Shown: positions 1-6,944, counted from the first letter of the stretch. The stretch: DNA of 9,113 nt from CAZUFB01 sp048173955 (GCA_048173955.1 DBEYOB010000060.1:1-9113), one strand, 5' to 3'. A program made the numbers and translations. Notes: generated by a model from the sequence alone, not told the origin.

Positions 1-1247
1 GCCCCCGACGGGACGGTCAGACGTTCGACCCTGCCGCGCTGCGGGGCGACTTCCCCCTGCTCGACCGCCTCGTCGGCGCGAACGGGGAGACGGTATGCTA
101 CCTCGACTCCGCGGCGACGTCGCTCGTCCCCGAGCCGGTGCGCAGGCGCGTGGACGCCTATCTCACGACAAGCTGCGCGAACATCCACCGCGGGGCCCAC
201 CTGCTCGCCGAGGAGTCGACCGACGCCTACGAGACGGCGCGCGAGCACGTCGCGCGCTTCATCGGCGCAGCCGAGCCCGCCCAGGTGATCTTCACGCACG
301 GTGCGACGGAGTCGCTCAACCTCGTGGCGCAGTGCTGGGCCGCGGCCAACCTTTCCCCCGGCGACACCGTCCTGCTCACCGAGGACGGGCACCATGCGGC
401 AATCGTCCCGTTTCAGATGCTCGCCGAGCGCGCGGGGGTCGCGGTTCGCTTCGTCCGCGTGGCGCCCGACGGCCTGCTCGACGAATCCTCGTGGGAGGCG
501 TGCCTTGCCGTCCGACCCAAGCTCGTCGTGCTGACCCACACCGGCAACGTTCTCGGCTTTTCGCAGCCGCTGCTGGGGATGCTCGCCCGCGAGGCGCGCG
601 AACGGGGCGCCCTGGTGGCGCTCGACGCCGCCCAGGCGGTGGGGCACGTGCCCTTCGCGGTCGACGAGCGCGTCTTCGACTTCGTGGCGTTCTCCGCCCA
701 CAAGATGCACGCGCTCACCGGTTTGGGGGTGCTGTGGTGCTCGCGGCGCGCCCTGGCCGCGATGCGCCCCGCGCTCGGCGGCGGGGGTATGATCGAACGC
801 GTGACGGTCGAAGGCTACGCCCCTGCCCCGGTCCCCGCGGCGTTCGAGCCGGGAACGCCCGCCGTGGCGGCGGCCGTGTCGCTCGACGCCGCGCTCGACT
901 ACCTCGAGGGGGTCGGCATGGAGAATCTGGCGCGCCATGGCGCCGCGCTGTGCCGGCGGGCCGTCGAGGGCTTGCGGTCGGTCCCCGGCGTGCGCGTCCT
1001 CGGCCCGCGCGAAGCGGCGCGCTCCTCGCTCGTCTCCTTCACGGTCGACGGGGTGCACCCGCACGACGTGGGGGCGTGGCTTTCGGAGCACGGCGTCATG
1101 GTGCGCGCCGGACACCACTGCGCCATGCCGCTCCACCGCGTGCTCGGCGTGCCGGCGAGCGTCCGCGCGAGCTTCGCCGCACACACGACCGAGAAAGACG
1201 TCGACCGCCTCGTCGATGCGGTGCGCGCGCTCGTCGACGAGCGGTAG
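1..1247 (+). CDS. sufS: Group II cysteine desulfurase (SufS/CsdA type), 5' truncated by window edge
   Basis: PLP-dependent enzyme that removes sulfur from L-cysteine, giving alanine and an enzyme persulfide for Fe-S cluster or cofactor assembly in the cytoplasm. The frame is open from base 3. N-terminal family sequence (FDPAALRGDFPLL, then YLDSAATS) lies upstream of the first in-frame GTG at 138, so the true start is left of the window and 138 is not the start. Family landmarks in order: NIHRGAHLLAEESTDAYE, FTHGATESLNL, the HH pair stacking on PLP in EDGHHAAIVPF, LDAAQAVGH (PLP-binding Asp), FSAHKMH with the Schiff-base lysine at 702-704, and RAGHHCAMP with the active-site cysteine at 1119-1121. 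The RxGHHCAxP active-site loop is typical of group II (SufS) rather than IscS. A scaffold gene follows after 17 bases, which suggests an operon. Whether it mainly serves Fe-S assembly or FdhD-dependent cofactor sulfuration cannot be decided from sequence. Confidence 0.93.
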   Translation, partial: PRRDGQTFDPAALRGDFPLLDRLVGANGETVCYLDSAATSLVPEPVRRRVDAYLTTSCANIHRGAHLLAEESTDAYETAREHVARFIGAAEPAQVIFTHGATESLNLVAQCWAAANLSPGDTVLLTEDGHHAAIVPFQMLAERAGVAVRFVRVAPDGLLDESSWEACLAVRPKLVVLTHTGNVLGFSQPLLGMLAREARERGALVALDAAQAVGHVPFAVDERVFDFVAFSAHKMHALTGLGVLWCSRRALAAMRPALGGGGMIERVTVEGYAPAPVPAAFEPGTPAVAAAVSLDAALDYLEGVGMENLARHGAALCRRAVEGLRSVPGVRVLGPREAARSSLVSFTVDGVHPHDVGAWLSEHGVMVRAGHHCAMPLHRVLGVPASVRASFAAHTTEKDVDRLVDAVRALVDER

Positions 1248-1264
1248 CGAAAGGGGGGTGGCGC

Positions 1265-1681
1265 ATGATGACGGATGTCGTCGAAGAGCGGTCGAAAAAC
1301 CCGCGACGCAAAGGGTTCGGCCAGACGGCTGACGGCATGCCCGGGTTGGACGCCGGCGAGGCCGCGGTCTTCTCCGCGGCGGGCGACAACCCGTTTTGCG
1401 GCGACAGCATCGAAATGCGCGTGCGCATCGAAAGGGATTTCGACGGCGTCGCGCGAATCGTGCGGGGCGCATTCGAGGGCTACGCATGCTCGCTGTGCAC
1501 GGCTGCCGCCGACGTTCTGCTCGAACACGTCGCCGGCATGCGCGTCGACGAGGCGCTCGCGGTGGGCTACGACAACCTGATCACGCTTCTGGGCGGCCCC
1601 GTCGTGGGAAGGACGCGCTCGGGCTGCGTGCGCCTGCCGGTCACCGTGCTCGCACGGGCCCTCGACGCCTTGGGGCGGTAG
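1265..1681 (+). CDS. IscU/SufU-like Fe-S scaffold or sulfur-acceptor protein
   Basis: A 138-residue U-type protein, probably the sulfur acceptor of the desulfurase upstream. The start ATG at 1265 (followed by a second ATG) sits 6 bases after an AAGGGGGG Shine-Dalgarno-like run at 1251-1258. Ligand positions of the family are visible: C45 and D47 in NPFCGDSIEM, C75 in GYACSLC, and C121 in RSGCVRLP, with an extra C78. The spacing of 46 residues between C75 and C121 is IscU-like and lacks the insertion typical of SufU. Unlike E. coli IscU, which has His before the last cysteine, Gly120 is present. The first 40 residues are a charged extension with little homology that I can see. It lies 17 bases behind the desulfurase and 54 before the regulator, so the three may be co-transcribed. 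A Zn-dependent sulfurtransferase or a true cluster scaffold are both possible. Confidence 0.87.
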   Translation: MMTDVVEERSKNPRRKGFGQTADGMPGLDAGEAAVFSAAGDNPFCGDSIEMRVRIERDFDGVARIVRGAFEGYACSLCTAAADVLLEHVAGMRVDEALAVGYDNLITLLGGPVVGRTRSGCVRLPVTVLARALDALGR

Positions 1682-1735
1682 CCGATAGGGCGGCCTCGCG
1701 GCCGGCATGCGAATGAATCGGGGGGAGTTTGTCTC

Positions 1736-2506
1736 ATGATGAGGACCGGATCGATCTTCGGGGAGGATGCCACGCGCATCGAGCATTGCCCGGTGCGCGC
1801 GACGTGCCCGGTCGGCGCGCTGTGCGGGAGGGGGCGCGGCGAGGGGGCGGCGCCGCTTTTCCCCACCCTCGAAGAGATAGCCTGCGACGACATCGCCTGG
1901 ACCGACCTGCGCTACGAGCAGCGCGTCCATGTGTTCCGGCGGGGTGTCTTCGCCCTGTTCCCCAACTTCGAGGCCGAGGGGGACATCGTCTTGTCCCTCC
2001 TCGGAGCGGGGTACACCGTGGGTCTTGCCGAGCTGTACGTGCCGCGCGCGGTGGCGGGCACCTACCATCTGCGCGCCCTCACCGAAGGGGAGATCTGCTC
2101 GTTTCCGGCAAAGGCGTTCAAGCGGCACCTCGAGGCGCTTCCCGTGGCGGAGTCGAACGCAATCCTCGCCTGCACCCTCACCAACATGACCGAAGCCTCC
2201 TGCGCCCAGCTGCGTACGGTCTCGCGCACGTCGCTCTACGACCGCATCGTCTTCTTTTTGCTGCGCTGCCACGAGCTTGGCGTGCGGCAGGGGGTCGAGC
2301 TGCGCGAGGTGAACGCGACCCATGAGGAGGTGGCCTCCCTCGTCGCCTCGGACCGTGCCTCGGTGACCCGCGCGCTGCGCAAGCTCAAAGAGGACGGTCT
2401 GGTCGAGCTGGGCTACAAATCGATCCGCATGACCGGGGCGCTTTTGGACAGGAGCAGCGCGTGCCCCGACGTCCATGTGAACTTCCAGAGCGTCAGACGA
2501 GCCTGA
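1736..2506 (+). CDS. Crp/Fnr-family regulator with Fnr-like cysteine ligands
   Basis: A 256-residue transcription factor with an N-terminal effector domain and a C-terminal winged helix. Cysteines C18, C24 and C30 (CPVRATCPVGALC) plus C121 in LTEGEICSFP match the layout of E. coli FNR, which uses three N-terminal cysteines and C122 to hold an oxygen-labile [4Fe-4S] cluster; C50 is additional. A long hydrophobic helix follows (residues about 138-180), then the HTH at about 194-232: ATHEEVASLVASDRASVTRA. In the recognition helix R207 and R212 align with CRP R180 and R185, but the Glu conserved in both CRP and FNR is Ala208, so the DNA half-site probably differs from TTGAT or TGTGA. The ATG at 1736 follows GGGGGAG at 1720-1726. 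It probably senses O2 or redox state and may control the facing aor-fdhD operon; the target is inferred from position only. Confidence 0.92.
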   Translation: MMRTGSIFGEDATRIEHCPVRATCPVGALCGRGRGEGAAPLFPTLEEIACDDIAWTDLRYEQRVHVFRRGVFALFPNFEAEGDIVLSLLGAGYTVGLAELYVPRAVAGTYHLRALTEGEICSFPAKAFKRHLEALPVAESNAILACTLTNMTEASCAQLRTVSRTSLYDRIVFFLLRCHELGVRQGVELREVNATHEEVASLVASDRASVTRALRKLKEDGLVELGYKSIRMTGALLDRSSACPDVHVNFQSVRRA

Positions 2507-3362
2507 GCGTCCCAGCGGTGCCGGACTGCCGCGCCTCCGACACGCCCCCGCGCTCGCCGAACCCGGCGTACTGGGTTGCGCTCCCGTTGCGCACATACCC
2601 GAACAGCGCGACGCCCGCCCCGTCCGCCAGCTCGACCGCGGCGTCGGTCGGGCCCGAGAGCGAGGCGACCGCACAGGCGCCCAGCCTGATCGCCTTGCGC
2701 ATCATCTCGCCGCTCACCCTCCCCGTCGTGGCGATGAGGCAGCCGGTCGGATCGAACTCCTCGAGCAGGCAGAACCCCGCGAGTTTGTCGAGGGTGTTGT
2801 GCCTGCCCACATCCTCGAAGTGGGCCACCATGCGCTGGCCGTCGAACAGCGCGGAGCAGTGCATGCCGCGCGTCGAGGCGTATTCGGTCGCGCCGTCCTG
2901 CATGAGGCGGACGGCGGCGACGGCGGCGGGGGCGCCGACCTGCCCGGCGTACCGGAGCGTCGCATCCGCCCTCGGCGCCGCGGTGCGGCGCAGGGGGTCC
3001 GAGGGCGCCTTGAGGGCGACGCCGGCGAACCCGGAGGAGCGCACCGGGCACTCCGGCTGGTCGACAACGCGGGCCACGGCGACCTGGGCCGTGCGGGAGG
3101 TCTCGTCGAAGGAGAAGGAGCGTATCTCCCCCGCCCCGTCGACGACCTCCTCGTCATAGAGGAACCCGTACACCAGCTCGCGCAGCGCGGCGTCCGAGCA
3201 CAGAAGGGTCGCGAGGGGTTCCCCGTTGACGACGAGCCGCACCTCGGACTCGCAGATCACCGGCAGCGTGCCGACCTCGGACCTGCTCCCGTCGTAGTGG
3301 ACGACCGGTCTGACCGAGCGCGGGATGGACGCGGCGCCGCTGTGGATTGCCGGGCTGCTCAT
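2493..3362 (-). CDS. fdhD: FdhD-family sulfurtransferase lacking the CxxC relay motif
   Basis: FdhD passes sulfur from a cysteine desulfurase to the molybdenum or tungsten bis-pterin cofactor of formate dehydrogenases and related enzymes. This 289-residue protein has the family landmarks: ELVYGFLYDEEVV near residue 62, the RGMHCSALFDG segment (165-175), EDVGRHNTLDKLAGF (183-197), TGRVSGEMMRKAIRLG (213-228) and SLSGPTDAAVELA (234-246). The CGxCG segment, whose two cysteines are essential in E. coli FdhD, reads S109-S-G-F-A-G114, so both are replaced (Ser110, Ala113). Cysteines C105 and C169 lie near this and near the cofactor segment and might compensate, but that is speculation. The start has AAAGGGG four bases upstream. 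It is the last gene of the leftward operon, 155 bases after aor, and its stop overlaps the regulator's end by 14 bases. Confidence 0.9.
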   Translation of the reverse strand: MSSPAIHSGAASIPRSVRPVVHYDGSRSEVGTLPVICESEVRLVVNGEPLATLLCSDAALRELVYGFLYDEEVVDGAGEIRSFSFDETSRTAQVAVARVVDQPECPVRSSGFAGVALKAPSDPLRRTAAPRADATLRYAGQVGAPAAVAAVRLMQDGATEYASTRGMHCSALFDGQRMVAHFEDVGRHNTLDKLAGFCLLEEFDPTGCLIATTGRVSGEMMRKAIRLGACAVASLSGPTDAAVELADGAGVALFGYVRNGSATQYAGFGERGGVSEARQSGTAGTLRLV

Positions 3363-3384
3363 GGGACCCCTTTCGAGAAGAAAG

Positions 3385-3418
3385 GCGCCCGCCGGGGCGG
3401 ATGGACCTCGGCGGGCGC
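3385..3418 (-). terminator. Perfect 10-bp hairpin with T-rich tail between aor and fdhD
   Basis: GCGCCCGCCG (3385-3394) pairs perfectly with CGGCGGGCGC (3409-3418) around a 14-base loop. Read on the minus strand, the stem is followed by CTTTCTTCT, resembling an intrinsic terminator. It sits 12 bases before the fdhD Shine-Dalgarno, so it may attenuate fdhD expression relative to aor rather than end the operon. Confidence 0.5.
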
Positions 3419-3429
3419 GCGGTGAGAAG

Positions 3430-3496
3430 GGCGCAGGGCGGTGACTCAGGGGGATGGGCGGTGGGGCGCTCTTCGCGCCGCGCCACGCCCTGCGCC
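3430..3496 (-). repeat. 11-bp inverted repeat downstream of aor
   Basis: GGCGCAGGGCG (3430-3440) pairs perfectly with CGCCCTGCGCC (3486-3496), enclosing a smaller GGCGC/GCGCC hairpin (3465-3469 with 3475-3479). On the minus strand the outer stem is followed by CTTCTC. It begins 21 bases after the aor stop and could protect the aor mRNA 3' end or act with the next hairpin as a partial terminator. Confidence 0.45.
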
Positions 3497-3517
3497 GAGT
3501 TTGGGGGGTGGGGCGCG

Positions 3518-5572
3518 CTACGCCGGCAGGGCGAGGCCGTACTCGCTCTCGAGGCGGTCGGCGATCTCGGTGATGTTGAGCTGCTCGTAGGTGCTGCGGA
3601 AGGGCCAGCCGGTCTCCTTGTCCATGCCCATGGCCTCGTAGAAGCGCTCGAGCATGTCGTCGAAGTGCTCGCGGGTCAGGCCCGTGTCCATCTGGTAGAC
3701 GCTCTGGTCGATGTGCTCGGGAGCGTACTCCTGATAGACCTCGTCGAACAGCTCGTCGTCGGCGCGGGTGAGGCCCTGGCGCATGAGGATCGAGCGCTCG
3801 AGCAGGTACATGCGCCAGCCGAAGTTGTCCTCGTCCTCAGCCGTGAACTCCTTGCCCGTGATGCAGGCGTAGAGCTTGGCGGGGATGTGGTCGTCGCCGG
3901 TCAGGTCGTCGGTGTAGTTGCTCGTGCCGATACCCGAGCCTTCCTGCATGAAGCAGAACAGCGCCGAGTCGAGGAACGACTTGAAGCTGTGGCTCCACTT
4001 GCAGTAGGTGCCCGCGTAGGGGCTCTCCCAGTTCCAGTTCTGCACGTCGCGCTGCGTCTCGACGTTGCCGAAGCGCTTCATGGAGTTGGCGTCGGTCCAG
4101 GCCTGGAGCTTCTCGTCGCCCAGGCTGCCCAGGGCGGGATTGACGGCGAAGTTCAGGTGCGTCTCCGAGCCGGTGCAGCGGATGTCCACGGCGCACAGGT
4201 TGGAGGTGGCGAAGCGCAGCAGGCCGTGGGCCAGGTAGGCGCCCGGCTCGTACCAGTTGCCGCAGCCGCCGCCGTTGTGCTTGGGTGAGTTGCGCACGCC
4301 GCGGATGGCGCGGTAGTAGTAGATGGCCTCGGGGGTGCCCACGAAGTCCTCGAGGAAGTAGCGGTAGCCGTTGGCGATGGCGTCGCCCACGGGGGTGGTG
4401 CGGTAGGCGATCTGGTACATGAGGTCCTCGGTGAACTCGGGCGTGCCGAAGTTCGACCAGTCCATGCCCGTGGTCTCCTCGTTGAGGATGCCGGCGTCGA
4501 CCATCGGGTCGAGGCCCTGGAACCACAGCGAGCAGTCGGAGAAGCCGAGGCGCTCGTTGAGCGTGAGGCGCTTGATGTGCGTGCGGCCCACGAACTCGCC
4601 GGTCTGGGTCTGCTCACCGTTGGTGGGGATGGCCTCGGTGCACTTGAGCTGGCCGATGTGCATGCTCGTGCCGTCCTTGTAGCGAACGGTGTAGCCGCAG
4701 CCGCCGAACGTGCAGCCGTAGCAGCCCGAATAGCCGACCGTCAGCTTGCCTTCGGGGTCGCGCGCCTCCTTGTAGAGCTCGGAGTCGACCAGCGGCAGGC
4801 AGGCGAGCCAGGAGCCGAGGAAGGAGTTGGGGAAGTTCTCCTCGTTGTCGGTCTCGTAGAGCTTGCGGCAGGCGAGGCTCTGGAAGTAGGTCACGAAGTC
4901 GAGCAGGCCCTGCGGGTCGGCGACCTCGACGCCGCCCGTGCCCTGCACGGAGATGGCCTTGAGGTTCTTGGAGCCCATGACGGCGCCGAAGGAGCCGAGG
5001 CCGGTGACCGAAGACTCGTTGCACAGGATGGTGGACATGAGGCACAGGTGCTCGCCGGCCGGGCCGATCGAGGCGACGCATGCCTTGTTGTCGCTGCGGC
5101 GCCACAGCTCGTTCTGGGTGGCGAAGTTGTCGAGACCCCACAGGTCGCGCGCGTCGCGGATCTCGACGGTGTCGTCGTTGATGTAGAGGTACACGGGCTT
5201 CTCGGACTTGCCGGTGATGATGATGCCGTCGTAGCCGGCGAACTTGAGCTCGGCGCCGAAGCCGCCGCCGAACGTCGAGCGGCAGAAGGTGCCGGTGTCG
5301 GGGTAGCCCAGGGGCGACACGGCCTGGACGATGGTGCGCCCGCCGTCGCAGATGGTGCCGGTGACGGGACCGGTGAGGAACGTGATGATGTTCTCGGGGT
5401 CGAACGCGCCGACCTCGGGCGCGCACTCGGTCCACTGGATGATGGAGCCCAGGCCGCGGCCGCCGATCCACTTGTCGAGGTCGTAGGTGTCGGTCGGGAT
5501 GCGGTCGACGGTGCCGTCGGTCAGGTTGACCTTGAGCAGGGTACCGACGTACCCGTAAAGCTTGTCTGCCAT
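3518..5572 (-). CDS. Aldehyde ferredoxin oxidoreductase (AOR) family tungsten/molybdenum enzyme
   Basis: A 684-residue AOR-family catalytic subunit. Family members oxidise aldehydes to acids, or run the reverse, at a tungsto- or molybdopterin next to a [4Fe-4S] cluster. N-terminal pterin-binding landmarks are strong: LYGYVGTLLKVNLTDG (5-20), GPVTGT (68-73), GGR79, GGGFGAELKFAGYDGIIITG (102-121), IGPAGE (169-174) and MGSKNLKA (199-206). The cluster ligands appear as C284-YG-C287-TFGG-C292 plus C540 in DSALFC, which mirrors the DxxGLC motif. H449 in AYLAHGLLRFATSN aligns with the active-site histidine of Pyrococcus AOR. The GPEYE segment of archaeal AORs is not recognisable, so the substrate is uncertain. 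There is no signal peptide. The length and the Fe-S partner resemble E. coli YdhV. AGGAGA precedes the ATG by 8 bases. The ferredoxin subunit lies 76 bases upstream. Confidence 0.95.
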   Translation of the reverse strand: MADKLYGYVGTLLKVNLTDGTVDRIPTDTYDLDKWIGGRGLGSIIQWTECAPEVGAFDPENIITFLTGPVTGTICDGGRTIVQAVSPLGYPDTGTFCRSTFGGGFGAELKFAGYDGIIITGKSEKPVYLYINDDTVEIRDARDLWGLDNFATQNELWRRSDNKACVASIGPAGEHLCLMSTILCNESSVTGLGSFGAVMGSKNLKAISVQGTGGVEVADPQGLLDFVTYFQSLACRKLYETDNEENFPNSFLGSWLACLPLVDSELYKEARDPEGKLTVGYSGCYGCTFGGCGYTVRYKDGTSMHIGQLKCTEAIPTNGEQTQTGEFVGRTHIKRLTLNERLGFSDCSLWFQGLDPMVDAGILNEETTGMDWSNFGTPEFTEDLMYQIAYRTTPVGDAIANGYRYFLEDFVGTPEAIYYYRAIRGVRNSPKHNGGGCGNWYEPGAYLAHGLLRFATSNLCAVDIRCTGSETHLNFAVNPALGSLGDEKLQAWTDANSMKRFGNVETQRDVQNWNWESPYAGTYCKWSHSFKSFLDSALFCFMQEGSGIGTSNYTDDLTGDDHIPAKLYACITGKEFTAEDEDNFGWRMYLLERSILMRQGLTRADDELFDEVYQEYAPEHIDQSVYQMDTGLTREHFDDMLERFYEAMGMDKETGWPFRSTYEQLNITEIADRLESEYGLALPA

Positions 5573-5594
5573 GGATGCGCTCTCCTATGCATTG

Positions 5595-5615
5595 CCTCCG
5601 GCGCCGTGCCGGAGG
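5595..5615 (-). repeat. 8-bp perfect stem-loop between ferredoxin and aor genes
   Basis: CCTCCGGC (5595-5602) pairs with GCCGGAGG (5608-5615) around a 5-base loop in the 76-base gap between the two genes. There is no T tract on either side, so it is more likely an intercistronic mRNA-stability or processing hairpin than a terminator. Confidence 0.4.
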
Positions 5616-5648
5616 TCGTGGTGGTTGGAACGGTGCTGGCGCGCCGGG

Positions 5649-6629
5649 TTAGTACTCCTCGTCGACGCCGTCGACCCAGTAGCTCACGTCGCCGGCGATG
5701 ATGACGGTGGCAACCTGAGAGGCGTCGATGCCGTCGCATGCCAGGTTGAGGTCGACCTCGTCGTGCATGCGCATGAGACGACGAACCTCGGCGCTCTCGC
5801 CGAGCACGTTGCCGTCGGCGTCGAGGAACTCGGCGTGCAGCGTCAGGCGCAGCGCGCCGCCATCCGAAGAGCCCATCGTGCCGACAGCGGCGACGCCGGT
5901 GTCGGTTGCCACGAGCGCCCATTCCTTGGCCTCGCGGCACTTGGCCGCCTGCTGACCGCCGATCTCGCGGTCGAACGTCACGCCCTCGATGGCACCCTCG
6001 ACCGCCTCGTCCGCCACGTAGTCGTCGATGCCGGGGCGGACGATCTCGCGATACTCGATCCAGGAGGACTGCGACGCGCCGATGGGGCAGTACTTGACGC
6101 ACTGGGGGTCGCCGCCGCACAGGTCGCACTTGAAGCAGGTGTTGGTCTCCGGGTTGAACTTGATGCGGCTCTCGCCCTGGCCGCCCTGGGCGTAGATGCA
6201 GGCGTTGAGGCAGGTCTGGCAGCCGATGCAGACGTCCTGGTCGATGACGCGGGCGCAGGTCTCGGAGTCGACGTGCAGGGCGCCGGTCGGGCAGGCCTTG
6301 AGGCACTGCGGGTCGTCGCACTGCTGGCAGTACAGCACGTGCGTCAGGTCGCCGGCCTGGATGTCCTTGTGGACGATGTTGCGCGCCAGCGACGGCTGGA
6401 TCTTGCCCTCGTGCGACAGCGTGCAGACGATCTCGCAGATGCGGCATCCGGCGCAGACGTAGCTCAGGTGGTTGATGTGGCCGAGCGCGGGCTGGATGGC
6501 CTCCTCCTCGGCGGGGGCGGCCTCGTCGGCCATGGCCATGCCGGCCGTGGTGGCCAGGACGCCCGCCGCTACGCCGGCACCGCCCAGAAACCCGCGCCTC
6601 GAGACGCCGTGCGTGTTTTCAGTTTCCAC
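5649..6629 (-). CDS. Tat-exported 4x[4Fe-4S] ferredoxin subunit of the AOR system
   Basis: A 326-residue electron-transfer protein of the DmsB/NrfC type. A twin-arginine signal is clear: S10-R-R-G-F-L-G, a small-residue hydrophobic stretch to about residue 33, and an AMA cleavage site near residue 34. Four cysteine groups follow: C59/62/65/69, C101/104/109/113, C134/137/140/144, and C165/168/171 with C177/181, enough for four [4Fe-4S] clusters. Residues about 187-326 are cysteine-poor and rich in predicted beta strands (ALRLTLHAEFLDADGNVLGE), possibly an extracytoplasmic beta-sandwich. The start is GTG, preceded by AGAGGGAG with about 8 bases of spacing. It heads the operon with aor 76 bases on, so it probably carries electrons to or from the AOR. 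Lacking a membrane anchor, its redox partner is unknown. The AOR probably depends on this Tat signal if it is exported. Confidence 0.95.
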   Translation of the reverse strand: METENTHGVSRRGFLGGAGVAAGVLATTAGMAMADEAAPAEEEAIQPALGHINHLSYVCAGCRICEIVCTLSHEGKIQPSLARNIVHKDIQAGDLTHVLYCQQCDDPQCLKACPTGALHVDSETCARVIDQDVCIGCQTCLNACIYAQGGQGESRIKFNPETNTCFKCDLCGGDPQCVKYCPIGASQSSWIEYREIVRPGIDDYVADEAVEGAIEGVTFDREIGGQQAAKCREAKEWALVATDTGVAAVGTMGSSDGGALRLTLHAEFLDADGNVLGESAEVRRLMRMHDEVDLNLACDGIDASQVATVIIAGDVSYWVDGVDEEY

Positions 6630-6806
6630 TGTGTTCTCTCCCTCTTGTTGCGTCGTGCCACGGAAGGCGCCGATGGCGGCGATGCACGGCGTGCGACCGG
6701 ACGTCGCCGGGCGCTTCCCTGTGCCGCATTTGCCGTGCCGTCGGGCGGCCCCTATACCCGTGGATTACAGAACGCATGGTAGGAAAAGGGGGACTTTCGC
6801 TTTGGA

Positions 6807-6817
6807 GCGTCTGACGC
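6807..6817. promoter_or_regulatory. GCGTC-N-GACGC palindrome, candidate operator
   Basis: A perfect 5-1-5 palindrome placed roughly 55-70 bases before either candidate transcription start of the leftward operon, a position typical of class I activators. It is short, it is in GC-rich DNA, and it does not resemble TTGAT or TGTGA half-sites, so the assignment is weak. Confidence 0.2.
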
Positions 6818-6927
6818 AATCGGAGGGTCGTGTTTTGTGCGAAATGCGCCAGTGGGCGGGGCGAAGACTGTTGCAGATGCACCAAACCGCTGGTTGCGCC
6901 GGATGCGACCCATGTCGAGGGACGGGG

Positions 6928-6944
6928 GCGCGCTCCTGGCGCGC
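6928..6944 (-). terminator. GC-rich hairpin just after the EEP gene
   Basis: GCGCGC (6928-6933) and GCGCGC (6939-6944) form a 6-bp stem with a TCCTG loop and nearly extend through GGG/CCC flanks. It starts 11 bases after the EEP stop on the minus strand. There is no T tract, so an intrinsic terminator is only a possibility. Confidence 0.3.

Noticed and set aside
95..1264. Upstream part of the long + frame that ends in the scaffold gene
   Set aside because: It overlaps the desulfurase in another frame with arginine-rich non-homologous translation; only 1265-1681 shows a conserved family.
899..2674. 591-codon open frame on the minus strand
   Set aside because: It runs antisense to the desulfurase, scaffold and regulator; its composition is Arg/Ala/Pro-rich as expected of a shadow frame in high-GC DNA and no domain is visible.
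4577..6782. Long + strand open frames opposite aor and the ferredoxin gene
   Set aside because: They are Val/Ala/Asp-rich mirror translations of strongly conserved minus-strand genes.
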